Assembly: GCA_028551475.1 (NCBI GenBank) | Contig: CM052358.1 | Location: 10,585,938-10,649,937, forward strand | Direction of reading: 5' to 3' | Length of the DNA stretch: 64,000 nt | Origin: Casuarina equisetifolia | Taxonomy: Eukaryota > Streptophyta > Magnoliopsida > Fagales > Casuarinaceae | Shown here: in pieces, positions 1 to 12,678 of the stretch | Layout: each line of letters opens with the position of its first letter | Numbering within the stretch: the stretch's first letter is position 1 | Notes under the pieces: generated by a model | The model's input: only the letters and a program-made list of their open reading frames with translations | The model's database searches: none | Told to the model about the DNA's origin: nothing | Translations under genes and position numbers: made by a program

Positions 1-522
1 TGCGAATGCACTTGAAAATTAATTTCTGGAGGTATACTTTTTCTCACCTTTTTATATGCGTCATATCCTATTCCTAGTTTACACGGTTAAAATTAAAAGG
101 TCTGTAAAGTACTGGTCATGCTTTAAAGATACAAATAAAACTAGACCATGATTTTGCAAAAATCTATTCAACATGATATAACCTTCTTTTTTTTGGTCTT
201 GGGCAGCGAGCAGTCAAGATATTGCACTACTAAAAACTAAAAGGAAAAAAATGAAAAAAGCTGAAGCAATAAAAGTAAAAAAGAAAAAAAGAAAAAAAAA
301 GAGGTAATTTATTATTATTAAAACCATAAATAAGGTAGCAAGATGTCATGTTCCAAAATGGAACACTCTAACATAGATGATATCCAAGAAATGAGATATA
401 AAGGACATTGTTTCCTGTTGAAAAGGTAAATAGAAGGTCTTGAGTTTATAAGGGTTTAGGTAATGCTAGCTAATAAATTAGTCTTTTGGGTTAGAATTCC
501 AAGCTCACGACAAAGATCACTC

Positions 523-690
523 CTAAAATAGTTTAAGGATGATTAAACCATTTTAAAAAAAAAGCAATGAATAATCTTATAAATTGTTTTGAATGTGACT
601 AAAATATCTCAAAGACCTCTTAGGATAATTGATCATCCTTATTGAATACTTTAGTTAGTCTAATATTTTTTTAAGGGTAAACTATTTTAG
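523..690. repeat. Short inverted-repeat pair, possible MITE remnant
   Basis: The 13-mer ctaaaatagttta (523-535) and its exact reverse complement taaactattttag (678-690) flank about 140 bp of AT-rich DNA. The 168-bp size and the terminal inverted repeats suit a miniature DNA transposon. No target-site duplication is visible, so chance pairing in AT-rich sequence is also possible. Confidence 0.25.
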
Positions 691-3600
691 AGATAATTGG
701 ATTCTTCTATAAAGTACTCTAAAATGGTCTATCAAATGGTTTACAGGAATCAATGACCATCTTGATTTTCATTTATTATTTTTACTGTTCTTCTCCATTC
801 TGGGCCTTGTTTTCACATGTTCCATGATACATTCCTAGCCAAATTTTATAAATATTTGGTTTCACAATGGTTCAACAATACCTTGGCTATAGCAAGAAAT
901 CCTAATTCTAAATGCTATACCATTTTTTGATGAATGGTATCATTTGTAACAAATATGAGTATATCGAACTGCTAATACGATAGTGTAAAAGAGGATGAAT
1001 TTGAAGAACTTGTTAACTTAACACTAATGATTTTGTGAAATCATGAATCACATACGATACATTATATATTCTTCTAAATCAAATCCCTATACATGTCTCC
1101 AACAACGTCCCTTCCCGTCCCCCATAAAAGGAAAATCGAAATAGAAATGTCTATATTCTCCGGTTGGTAGTGTTATATGAGACGGATTTGCAACTTGGAT
1201 TGTTTTGAGAAAGCTGCCTCTTATTGGTTGGTGTTGCGGATCCCACTGCCGTCCTATAAAGCCTGCCGACCATGTTTCTGTGTTGGCCTGAAGGAGGTAC
1301 AATGGACATCCAAAGTGGCTGAAAAATAAAGAATCACCCTAGAACTAACCAGACACAATGTAGATGTGCTCAACCTAGTTAAGAAAATAAGTTTAACTTT
1401 TGGTTGCAAAAGTGTTTCATGTCATGTTCAGTGCACCCGTGAAGAGTTAACAGCATTCTTGCAATGTGATCATACAGGCGTGCGAGCAACCCTAGCACTA
1501 GACCTGTAAAATTACCTAACCTAGTCTTGTTCTTTCCTCCCTTGTCGGTTGATACGAAATTTTTTGTCATCTGTCTTTTTCCTCTTTCTAGCAAGAATCT
1601 GGGACTCGTGAGGAGAAAATCTAGTGTTGCTAGATTTGGGTATCAAAGCTTTGGATGGTTTCATAGTGACGATTAAATCCTTAGAATTGCATTCCATTAC
1701 CCAAAAAAATTCTCAAACTCTACTCCTGTATCATGCAACTTAGGATCTTCGAATGATACTAGTCATCTCTTTAGACCAACCTAATCAGATAAAATATAAA
1801 TATGATGAGAAACAATACGTGGTCGGGAATTGAATATTGAATTGCTAAAACTAAATAATCAAAGATGAAATATTGTTTGCGTGACAGATCTTTGATGAAA
1901 CAATGATTAAGAAATTGAATGCGTTATCTCTATCAAGATGTTGTTTTGCACCAAACCATCTTGTGCGAACATGCTTATCTTTATTTTTATTTTTATTTTT
2001 ATTCAGAACTTCACTTTGGTGAACCAAAACGACCTAGTAATTCTGTTATTTATTAATTTCGAAGAACAATTCTAAATTTGAAAGCTAATCACGTCCCATT
2101 CGTTAACCCCAAGGACGAGGATACTCGTCATTGATCTTGGACTCGGCATCGAATTGGGTCTCTCATTTGAAAGCACAGAGGCCCAAAGCCTAAAGCTGGG
2201 ACTTTGAGTTGGATTTTGCATCTTCCATGACCCTTCAGATGGCTGGGTTCCACAGAGAGTCAGAAGATGATGGGCTTCGTTGGTCCCAGCTTCCTTGTCT
2301 TATGGCAGCAGCGATGTCATGGGCTTTCCCTTCAATTTTTAAAAAATAAAGCAAGATAGTCCATGCCACAAAAAAAAAAAAAAGATTGATAATAGGATAT
2401 GGGATTTATTTTTTACTTTTTTTTAAAAAGAAATTCACAAGTTTTTTCTTGTAATTTTGTATGCCAATTATTGATGATGGCGTGATACAATATGTAATCA
2501 CCCCAAAGATTCAAAATCAGTTCGAAATGACATTTTTTGTTCAAAAAGTATGTTTTCGAAGCTCCAAAAGTCAAATTGCTGATGTGTTTGATAAAATCTC
2601 AATCTCATGCAACTAGAGAGAAGGGTGGGTAGATGTCTCCTTGATTATCTAAATATAAATGCCTCGAAATATAGTTTGGACGTGCAGATTCAATTATAGT
2701 CCTGTTTGTAGACCCCTCCCATTCAATGTCATGAAGTGGATTGAACACCAAACGCCAGATTACCAAACACAATGTAAGTAGGATCAAACTGAGAAACCAA
2801 GATTTGGGGCTGTACTGAAACTTGTCCTTAACTTGTTCAAGTGGTAACACTAATGAGTTTAACCGACAAATCTCTCAGCAAGAAGAGAATATCACCCAAA
2901 AAAAAAAAAACAGAGATTTATTAGGTCAACGTTGAAACAAATCTTCCGTTGTTAATGCTCCAAAAAATCCTGTACTCCTTTCCATAACACGAGAAGATTA
3001 TATATTCCTGATGCTACATGCCACCAGCAAACCCAATCACTTCCCGCAAAACGTAATCATCGAGAATCATTAGTCAGAAACTGTTCGTGAAAAGAATGAA
3101 TATTAGTACTGATATTGCTGTCGGTTTTCATATTCTTGTTTTTTCTATTTGTTTGTATCCTTATCGACCGAGCAAATTCAGGAATGGGGTGTTTGTTTAG
3201 TGTCGGTTCCTCATTTTGTCTGTCAAACAAAGCACGCAGCCAAAAAAGAAGTCATGGAGAAAATTATTTGAGGCTGCCCACAGTTTTGATTGGGTCTTAT
3301 TCGTGGATCTGTTGCTTTTAAAGCAAGGATTAAATAATTTAATATTGGTAGATGGAGCTATTCTGATAGAAAAGACTTTTCTCTGTGGACAAAATCAGCG
3401 GTTGCTCCGGTTGTCGGCACTCATTTGGTTCCCTCTTTCTTCCCCGGTGGTTCTACCATCTTTCCGAGGATCTTCATTAAACCTCCCTGCATAAAAACTG
3501 TTAACGTCTGATATAATTATGATATTCAGCATTCGGTGACTTAAATAAGGTTATATTGTCGTCAAGCGACAGTAAATCCAAGATCAGTATGCACATGCTG

Positions 3601-4012
3601 CTAGTATCGTGAACGATGACTGTGATCAATGCAGCCACAGCTTTAAAATGGAAAAATTCTGAGCATGCATTTCGAATCCCAATCCTCCTAATTGGGAGCT
3701 GTGATAATGGAAAAGAATCAAGCGTTTCGGTGGTTCTGTGATCTCCGATTTAAAACATTACGTTGGGCAGATATTGCAGTTGAATGGAATTGCTCTTCTT
3801 AACTTCACGAAAGAGAAAGAAAGCTACAGAAACGCTCATTCAACGTGTGTAGATGAGACAAAAAGGGGAGGTTCGGGAACCTGGAACTTCAGTAAAGCTG
3901 AGAATTTAATGACCAAAAGCGAGAAAAAAAAAACACATGCAGAGATGGAATCCCAATCTTGGGATAGATTCAGGAGGAAACTTCATTTTCGTGGACCTGT
4001 ATTAACCCACCA

Positions 4013-4074
4013 CACGTGCTGGCAAGTTGCAGACCAGGATTCGATGATTTTGCTGAGTCAAGCCCCTGCACGTG
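4013..4074. promoter_or_regulatory. Two CACGTG (G-box) hexamers upstream of cyclin
   Basis: Perfect palindromic CACGTG cores lie at 4013-4018 and 4069-4074, about 390-450 bp upstream of the cyclin TATA box. G-boxes are bound by plant bZIP and bHLH factors (ABF, PIF and MYC types). A pair of G-boxes in a proximal promoter is often functional, but use here is an inference. Confidence 0.45.
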
Positions 4075-4459
4075 TAGAAACCTCAGACGTACGGGCCCCA
4101 CCCTTTGCGGCATATGGCATGAATCTGAAGGGGGTAAAGTCAATCTACGATTGCCGTCTAGTTTTTGTAGGACCAAAGACCACACAATGACCTATTTTCT
4201 TTGGAGATGAAGGAAGGAGAGGCCATCCTTGCCCTTCAACGCACTGTCGGCAAGACTATATGTTTTTTTAAGAAGGGAGAGAGGATTCGTGATGGACAAT
4301 GAGTCGTGCTGAGCTGGTGGTCTGTACTTTGTCTTTATGAACAGGAGGCACACGTATCTTCCAGTATGATACTATGGTGGCTTCCTCCCACCTTCCAAAT
4401 GGCTTTTTGCCCTTTAGTCTCTGCTTGCTCTGTCTAGTACCACCTTGTTTCCCCCCTTG

Positions 4460-4467
4460 TATATAAA
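4460..4467 (+). promoter_or_regulatory. TATA box of the cyclin gene
   Basis: The sequence tatataaa sits about 92-99 bp upstream of the cyclin ATG. This implies a 5' leader of roughly 65 nt beginning near 4495. The leader from there to 4558 contains no ATG, so 4559 is the first start codon. Confidence 0.6.
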
Positions 4468-4558
4468 CCTCCCTAAAGACCTTCTCCTTCATTGACAAAA
4501 TCCCTAGAGACATAAGTCCTTCAAACCTTCATCTTCAATCACACAACCGATTTCCGAA

Positions 4559-5527
4559 ATGGGTTCGTCTGCCCTTGCAATATCCCCGAGAAAGCTCCGA
4601 TCCGATGTGTTTTCCTATTCATACCAAGAAGACTCAAACACCCCATTGGTGATTAATGTTCTTGCCTCCCTCATTGAGAGAAATATGGCTAGAAACGAAC
4701 GGATTGCCAAGAAGTGCAGATGGGCTTTGTCGAAAGACATAAGAACCCGAGTTTTCGACTGCCATGAGACGCCGGACATGACGATCGAGTCCTATCTAGA
4801 GAGGATTTTCCGGTACACCAGAGCTGGGCCATCGGTTTACGTTGTTGCATATGTCTATATCGATCGCTTTTGCCAGAATAATCCAGGGTTTCGGATCAGC
4901 GCCACAAATGTGCACAGGCTTCTTATTACAACCATCATGGTGGCTTCCAAATATGTGGAGGACATGTAAGTTCTGTTCTTTCGCCGCTCTGTTTCTTTGT
5001 ACTTCATAGTTAAATCACTCTGGGTTTCTGTTTTTACCTTTTGTTTTGTGAACACCCTCTGTCAGCTTGAGAATATGTGGCATTGCCTTGTGTAATTCTG
5101 CATTTTTCCTGAAATCCATTTTCCAGTCCTCGACCAAAATGTTTATTCCAAATCACAAAACACTTGAAAAAGTTGTTTTACATCACAATTATGTAACTTG
5201 ATGTCCTGCTGCTTGAAATGGGGAAGTTCTAATTTCTAAATGTCCATCTTCTTTCTGAACAGGAATTACCGCAATTCATACTTCGCGCGTGTTGGAGGAT
5301 TAACAACCGACGAGTTGAACAACTTGGAGCTTGAATTTCTGTTCTTGATGGGTTTCAAATTGCATGTGAATGTGAGTGTGTTCGAGAGCTATTGCTGCCA
5401 CTTAGAAAGAGAGGTGAGCATCGGAGGAGGGTACCACATAGAAAGGACTTTACGATGTGCAGGAGAAATCAAAGCCAGGCAACAAGAAGAAAGAAGCTAT
5501 CATCAGATCACTCGAGTTATGTTATAG
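4559..5527 (+). CDS. CYCU2: U/P-type cyclin, CYCU2 (CYCP3) class
   Basis: Two exons, 4559-4965 and 5263-5527, joined by a GT-AG intron that splits the ATG codon of the conserved VEDMNY segment. The product is 223 residues, the usual length for this family. It opens with SPRKLRSD and SYSYQ.DSNTPLVI, then FDC..TPDMTIESYLERIFRY, VYVVAYVYIDRFCQN (about residues 92-105), LLITTIMVASKYVEDM, NNLELEFLFLMGF and FESYCCHLEREV. These are signature blocks of plant U-type cyclins and give a single cyclin-box fold over about residues 30-165. From memory the closest Arabidopsis proteins are CYCU2-1 and CYCU2-2 (CYCP3;1/3;2). The family resembles yeast PHO80 and binds CDKA-type kinases; roles in phosphate signalling and division are reported for relatives. 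The start is the first ATG after a TATA box, and the intron position between cyclin-box halves is typical. Reading frame and splice sites look intact. Assignment to the CYCU2 subgroup is strong; orthology to one paralogue is not resolved. Confidence 0.95.
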
Positions 5528-8500
5528 CCTTGAATGTCTAGTTTCATCCTTTTTTGTCAATTTTACCCAGCCTGTTGCTGGGTAATCCTCGTGTACAGCG
5601 ATGAAAATTTAGTGTCTTCCGAGTTGTAAGGATTTACTAAATTTCGTAAAAAAATGTGTAATTATCGGGGTTCCTGACAATGGAAAGAGAGTAACTTCGT
5701 CTATTTATTCGGAAAATGTGCAGCATCTTCTAACTCTCCTCATAACTTACGGTGTATATGAAAGATTTCGTTGGAAATTACTGCCTATGGTGTGAGTAAC
5801 TCGTCCAACATCTGTCCTTACTACTTTTTGAGTAGTCTGTGTGGACAACGTGTCTGATATGCCTGAACATGTCCGATGTTTGTCAAAATATTAAGTGAAA
5901 ACAAATTTCTGTCCTCTGTAAATTAAATTTACAATCTGATCTGATCAGGTACTGTAATCTGCATTCATCTACCCTTGTTTTTTCCTATAGCCTTCACGTG
6001 AGAGAAGATAGCTCTCGGCAGTGCTTAAATTCCACCTTTCCAAATAAATTTGGGGATGAAATCTCTGACGCCCGCTGCCCAGCTGACATGGTGGCATAGC
6101 CAGTTGCTGATCGCCTGAAAAGCAGCAAAGAAGATCATTTGCTTTCGGGCCAGAGTAATAAAAAATCAGGCATGACAGATCACGGGAAGTCTCTGGAGAC
6201 AATAGTTACTCGCCTTATAAATATTAAAAGGGAGAGGTCCAAATTATACAGCATGCAATGAATGGATTCCAAGAATTGACCTTCGCTCATCATTACACTT
6301 GTACCAAGGGGTAAAAACTTAATATAAAAAACAACAGATTACAAGGTAGCATAGGATCTAGATCATAATGTATTACCAACAGAAGACAGCTACATTAAAG
6401 GAAGTGAAGCAGGAAAGAGCGAGGAAACTGAGTTGGAGGGATGACAGGAAGAGTTGGTAAGAGAGGCATCTTCAAAGCACAAATTATGGGTTGATTGACA
6501 ATACTTTATTTCCTTAACAAAATTTAGTGTCTAAACATGTTTTTCTTTGCTGCTTCGACAGGCTCTAAGCCAACGCCTTATGGAAGAACTACTAGACGCC
6601 CCAACCATTGACCTAGAAGGTAGGCATCAGACATGGCTCCTTTTGGTGCCAAGGGAGGACCAAGTTTTACAGTCTGTACGGCAATACCATCTGGGGGAAT
6701 GCCATCTGGGAGCAATGCTAAGACTAGCACGCATCCCCATGCATAGTTCTCTTTAAAATAACAAGACAGCAGAAGTCTTATCCCAACAGTTCAAAAAAAA
6801 AAGATGAATAAAGATGTGGGCAAAATATTTAAACAGAAGGAAGAATCTTGAATTTGTCACGTAAAAAGTCAGTATATAATTAAGAACATAAGGCCTTCCT
6901 TCATAATCATTATCCCTACCACTTTCAGTTTTCTAACCATTTCTTTCTAACCCAACGAGACTAAAGCTGTCCCCTAGCTACCCATTCCTTTGGCTCTCGC
7001 GCGCGCCCACAAGTTGGAGCGCACCATTTCTTGCAAGCCCGCAATCTCAGCAGTCGCACAGGAGTTGAGTTTCAACATCTAATGATTATGGTCATCAAAT
7101 TACTCTATTTCAGATACAAGAATCTCAGTTCCTTCTTCTTTGTTGAAACTTGAATGGTTGCTCCAAATTGTCCTTCCTTGTTTGTTATGTTCTAACAAGG
7201 ATGAGTGCACCATTTCTATAGACCACATTGTTTAATTGTAAATTGTGAGCTACGAGACCTTTTGTTTCTTTGAAATCGTTAGTGGGAAGTTGATTTTCTA
7301 TTCCCAATATTTGGTATTAGCTTTGGTGAAAGTAGGACCAGGGAGGAAATATTTTGATGAAAAGCAAGTTTTAATGACTGTTGGGAACATAAAGCAGAAG
7401 GACAAAGTGTATATCTTTTACTTTATGGACCCAAATTTCATATCATGAAACCGCTCCAACAAAGAAAGGAAGAAGTTTTGTTTAAAATCAGTATGCTACT
7501 TTAATGTCGAGAATATATGAAGATTAAGGAACTAATAATGAGATCGTGTTTCTTGTTCTTCTTGTGATTGTCTGTATACAGTTTTGATGCTGCCATGTCC
7601 ATCGGCATTCACCTAACCTAAACCTTTGTTAATGTTTTCTTAGTCTAGAAGAATAATTATTGAAGCGGTGGATCCATAACTCAGAAAATAAAGAAATCAG
7701 AAGAGATGCGCATGCTGATTTCCTGTCAATCATGAGATTCCGTGAATACTCCAGAAATCATACGGAAAGCTTATAATCCGATTTGGCACGAAAACGTTGT
7801 CTTGAGTATGTCTTGTATTGATGGAACTTTCTACCACTTTTCCTGATTTTATAATCCCTATATAATACAAAAAATTAATCCAAAAGCCGTACTGCAGTGC
7901 ATTGCCGTGAAATTCAACAGTTGGCAGTCACAAAAGGGCCCTAAGAACTAATGGTCAAATTTGAAATGATTGCTTCGTTCTGTGCCCCTTATTCGTTCAT
8001 GTCGAACCCTTCCTGCATGTTAAAATCATATCAAGAATTTAGAAAGTATTGTATAGGACTTGCCACAAGGAGCTATCTGACAACATCTTTTGAAGACCTT
8101 GAAGCCAGTTAATTTTTAACTTTGTTCTGTTTAATCAACAGCCATATGTTGTACAACAATGATCACAGGACTAAGTGCCAATTGGGTGGCAAAAAGACAC
8201 AATTACAGACAATATACATGAATTGCTTCGAAGATAGATTGGACTCGTGTTATTTCTCAAATGAACTGATTTTTTTTTGGGCCACAAGAATTATCGTCTG
8301 CCGTTTTCCATTGTTGGGCACTGGGTTTTGTGAGAACAGAATTGGTTATTGGGCTTTCTGTGTATTGAGTGTTAGCCAGTATCTTTCTTGGAAGAAGACC
8401 ATGCTTTCTAAGCTTTGCACTTCGTGCAAGGAACCAGCGAAGACTTTCCACGAGAGGAAGCAAGAGTTTAGGAAAGAATAAAATAAGGTCAGCTAATTCA

Positions 8501-11304
8501 ACGGAAGAAAAGTATAATTAATCATCAGTGATTGTCGACAATGTTTGATTTCAAGCACGTAGTATTCTTGGGGAAAAAGGATGCTTTCCTAATAAGTCCA
8601 AAGTGCAACGACTCCAAAATAGCATTTTATTCTCTTCCGTTGTCCCTTTTGGAAATATTGCTTCCACCATGAAGGGTTCTTTTTTCAAATCCATCATGTC
8701 GGTAGCTTTGGAAAATATAATGACGATTTAGAACGTGGATGACATATGCCACGCAATGCTTAAAAAATTGAATAATGGAAAAACAAACTGATCGAAAAGA
8801 AGAGTGGGAAAAGAGGGATCGAAATGCCAAAAAAACCTTATATTTGTATTGTTGTTTTACAGTTGATTCTTGGGTAATTTATAAACAAACATATAAAAGA
8901 AAAGAAAAGAAAAGATAATTAGTAGATATTCTTATTTGCTTCTTTTGCTAATCTTTTCACAAAGAAGGTAAATGTACTTAGAAGTCATTGATTTTATCAA
9001 AGCCTGCTCTGCTTAAGAAGCAAGAACCCTTATGATTTCCTAGATAAGATCAGTCAATACTCAAGAATATCTACCACTAACCACTTTTGTAATCTAATCG
9101 AACAAGACTGGCTTTATTGAATTCAGAGTGAAAAGCCTCCAACCATCCCGATAAAACTTTGCATTCAGTCAACATGTTGGACAGAAGGCCATAGTTTTTT
9201 AAGTAGACAAACCATCAAAAGTTAAGAAGCCCGCCGAGGACAGCCGGAATCACCGTGAGAAAGAGGTGGCGGACACTGGCAACAAACTCTTGCAATCAAT
9301 GAAGGCCTTAAACTCCAAAGTCTTGATCCCCACGTAAAGAGTTACCGAAACAATGCAAAGGGTGTGGTTCTCTGGCTAATGGAATCCAGCTTCAGGTTTC
9401 TAAATGCAGAACAGACTTGAAAATTGACGCAAAACAACCACTATCGCTTGCTGAAGTTGGTAGTTTTTCTTAGTGCGATAGGCCCACCTTTTCTGGGTGA
9501 ATCTGTTTTTTCAAACTGTACTAAGAATACCTTCTGCTTTCTTAAGTTTTGTCAGAAAAAGAATCGACATCCATTTCTACCTCTACTAGGATTGGAATTT
9601 TACTTCAACATCGTTTTTTGGCACTACATTCTGTTTTACCTACCAAGAATTTGTCGAGTTCCAAGTTTCTTTGTCCCTTTTCTTTTCCTCCTTTGAAAGT
9701 GATAGCCATGTGGAGCCTCGAGTCACCTACTTGGAATTTAGATTTCTCTCTCTTTTTTCTCTCGCCATGAAAGTGATAACCCTGCGTTTGGCCTCAACTT
9801 GCATACTGAATTCACGGTCTAATGCTGGTATAAAACTATAGATAAATATGGCCGTTGGACGGTCCTTGTTAAACCAGAGCTAAGAAGGTGTCAGCCATCG
9901 TCGGTGGAGAATGGAGGTAGACGTAGCCTTTGGTTGACCTATGCGTACGTCACGTACATAAGTACCTACGTTCACCGACAAAGGAAATACGTGGAGGATA
10001 ACGCAAGCTGCTTAGACTACGCAAAACCCCAATCCCTGGCAAGTATTTCGTACCGTTGGTTTTGAACAACGTGCATTCCCACTTGGGAATGGACATGTGT
10101 CTACCGTTGGATCAACGGGGAATGAGATTTTTGAACGGCTAATAACCGTCATTAACGGCACCATCAACGAACATGTTTCGCTTTCAATCAAGACCGCAAA
10201 TCTTTGATGAGGTACATCAGTATCTCCTTGAAAAGGGGGACATCGTAAGAAAACAAAGACCCAAATACGATGCTAATTTGGTCGGATCCTCTGTGGGACC
10301 CACGGGACCATGTGCATAGACTGTTTACTGGGTCCCACCAAGATGGCGGAACTGTCGTAGTGGGCAACCGTTTTTCTAGTTGATGCAACTTCCATGCAAA
10401 ACGTGACAAATTAAGCCCTGCCTAAATTCCTGGTGCGGTCCAATCATCTACTTGCACAAACTCTAAACAGAAGAAAATTGATTAGAAATTAATTGGAAGT
10501 TCATGGTGGGAATTAAACCAGAACTAATTAATGGAAAAAATAATAATTGAAAAACGAACTTGTGAAAACAAAATGATTTGAGTCTCAAAGGAAGCAATTA
10601 GAAACGGAAGAATGTCCACGAGAATGTGACAAAATTTAGTCTTAGTACCCAAATCAAGCCTTTAATCTTATGTAATTGGTTTAATCAAACAAATGGCATT
10701 CTTATATACTTATCTTACATGTTTTTTTCTTTCTTCTTGATGAACGCTTAGTCTAGAATGAACTGCGTTAACCAGTTCTCATCAGGAACTCATCATATAA
10801 TGTGATGTGTTTATCATTTGTCTCAAACTTTTCGCATCTATCTCAGCCAAGCAATATTGAAAACTCCCCAACCCACCACGACTTCCACTTTTTGTATTTT
10901 ATTTCCTTGTATCTCTACGCTTAGTAATTCACGATGTTGATAGTCATCAAATCCCCACACCCCACACCCCACACCCCAGCCCGTGATTTCATCTAATGAC
11001 TTTCTTTTTATGAACACATTTCTAATTATTACTCTATTCAATGAATCTTGAGCCAAGTGATGCATGATATATTGCTGAAATCATGGCATTCTATGGAAAG
11101 GAATGGCCCATATCTTGGTGTTTTGCAACTCGTAGCCCAAACCCGGTCGTTTTGCACCATGGTGAATACGCAAAGGAAATGTTCACATCTCTTAGATATA
11201 AAATTGTTGACTTGTCCCTTAAGAAAATGAAACTCAAATTATCTCATCGTGACACTTGGCTTGTTACAATTGGAAGTGTTAGAAATGAAGCACTGCGCTT
11301 CTTG
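5528..11304. other. Intergenic region between cyclin and expansin
   Basis: About 5.8 kb with no recognised gene. Short open frames such as 6547-6756, 8122-8481 and 10188-10409 (minus) lack family motifs and splice support. The last kilobase is probably the expansin promoter and holds the C-rich G-quadruplex motif listed separately. No tRNA or transposon signature was seen. Confidence 0.6.
10953..10977 (-). promoter_or_regulatory. Perfect four-tract G-quadruplex motif (minus strand)
   Basis: The + strand carries four cccc runs (10953-56, 10960-63, 10967-70, 10974-77), each separated by aca. The minus strand is therefore four GGGG tracts with identical TGT loops, the ideal pattern for a stable G-quadruplex. 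It lies about 330 bp upstream of the expansin TATA box. The motif is directly visible; any regulatory role is inference. Confidence 0.6.
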
Positions 11305-11312
11305 TATAAATA
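11305..11312 (+). promoter_or_regulatory. TATA box of the beta-expansin gene
   Basis: The sequence tataaata lies about 91-98 bp upstream of the expansin ATG, predicting a short leader of about 65 nt from around 11337. This supports 11403 as the first in-frame ATG of the transcript. Confidence 0.6.
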
Positions 11313-11402
11313 ACACTCAAGCCATTCAGTGATGCATATCCGATTTAAGCAGAACTACAACTGACATTTTCATCAACTAGCTTGTCAGTTGAGTACTGTA
11401 AA

Positions 11403-12678
11403 ATGGCTCTCGTTCCCGAACAATCGTTCTTTGTCCTTGCTCTCATAGCTCTTCTGTCTCTTTTAGTGAGCCCAGGCTCTTGCTTCAACCCCAAGCTTCT
11501 TAACGTCTCAAAGCTTCAAGATTCTAGCTGGTCCCCTGCCGGTGCAACATGGTATGGAAGCCCCACAGGCGCCGGAAGTGATGGTAATGGCGGGAAAGAT
11601 TATCATCTTATATTCATACAAAATTTGCCGATAACTATTTGTCATGTCCTAAAATTTTCGTCTTGCTTTTGTAGGGGGTGCTTGTGGATATGGTGCTGCG
11701 GTAGAGCAAGCTCCGTTCTCTTCAATGATATCGGCAGGAGGACCTTCTTTATACGAATCAGGAAAAGGATGCGGTGCTTGTTATCAGGTGCAGCACCTCC
11801 TCACCTCTCCTCCTTTTCTCATTTCGTACCATACCAAATGGTAAAAGACAAAAAGAAAAAGAAACAAAGGCTCATGTCATCTATATGCTTTGGTCTGGTC
11901 CCGCAGGTAAAGTGCACAGGGAATGCAGCCTGCTCGGGAAACCCAGTGACTGTAGTTATCACTGACGAGTGTCCTGGGTGCACTGCAGAGTCGGTTCATT
12001 TTGATTTGAGTGGTACTGCTTTTGGAGCCATGGCAAAATCTGGACAGGCTGAGCCACTACGCAATGCCGGAATCCTGCAGATTCAACACAGAAGGTACTG
12101 GCGTGTGAGGAAGGGAGGTTGAGAAAAAGAAAAGAAAAGAAAAGAGAAGAGAAGAGAATATGTTTGGTTGAATTACCAAAAGTCATCCATTCTTATTGCT
12201 CGATTTCAATTGTTTTGACTATAAAATTACCCTACTATTACTCCCTAAGATTAGACTAAATTTGTTGTCATCATCTAACTTTTTTCAACGTTTTCTTTTG
12301 GCCATTTCCTAATCTTGTTGAGTGACTAAAATTGTGGCCTTCAGGGTGGAGTGCGAGTATCCTGGTTTATCAATAGCCTTTCATGTTGATGCTGGTTCCA
12401 ACGCTAACTATTTTGCCGCCCTGATCGAATACGAAGATGGAGATGGGGACCTTCGCTCAGTTGACCTCAAACAGGCCACCGACTCAGACACATGGCTTTC
12501 CATGCAGGAGTCCTGGGGTGCAGTTTGGAAACTTAACGCAGGCTCAGCATTGAAGGCACCTTTCTCCATCCGCCTCACTTCGCTCGATTCCGGCACTTCT
12601 GTCGTCGCTAATAATGTGATTCCCGCTGGCTGGAGCCCGGGACAAACTTATCGGTCTGTTGTCAACTTTAAAACCTAA
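11403..12678 (+). CDS. Beta-expansin, EXPB4/EXPB5-like
   Basis: Four exons, 11403-11583, 11675-11787, 11907-12094 and 12345-12678, all with GT-AG introns, give an intact 271-residue protein. A hydrophobic signal peptide covers about residues 1-27 and directs secretion to the wall. Domain 1 (double-psi beta-barrel, GH45-like) shows TWYG (49-52), GGACGYG (61-67), GCGACY, TDECPGC (117-123) and HFDLSG (from 129). The HFD motif and the aspartate of TDEC are the conserved cleft residues of expansins. Domain 2 (CBM63-type, roughly 175-271) holds the aromatic-rich [12 protein letters not shown] stretch and ends in VVNFKT. An N-glycosylation site of type NVS lies near residue 36. Expansins loosen walls non-hydrolytically by disrupting polysaccharide contacts. 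The conserved cysteines, the HFD motif and the tail place it among beta-expansins. Resemblance to Arabidopsis EXPB4/EXPB5 is by recall and agrees with the neighbouring cyclin and ZAT genes. A TTG-initiated upstream extension is not credible. Confidence 0.93.

Larger units (their letters stand above)
1..4459. other. Intergenic region, no gene recognised
   Basis: AT-rich DNA with many poly-A/T runs. Short open frames occur on both strands (for example 1087-1302 and 2605-2850 on the minus strand), but none shows a family motif, good codon structure or splice context. A weak inverted-repeat pair lies at 523-690. The last 450 bp before the cyclin TATA box carry two CACGTG hexamers and probably form the cyclin promoter. 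Nothing else is supported. Confidence 0.6.

Noticed and set aside
8122-8481. 119-codon open frame on the + strand
   Set aside because: No family motif, no promoter or splice context, AT-rich and low in codon bias; most likely chance.
11048-11313. Open frames just upstream of the expansin
   Set aside because: They overlap the TATA box and promoter and show no motif.
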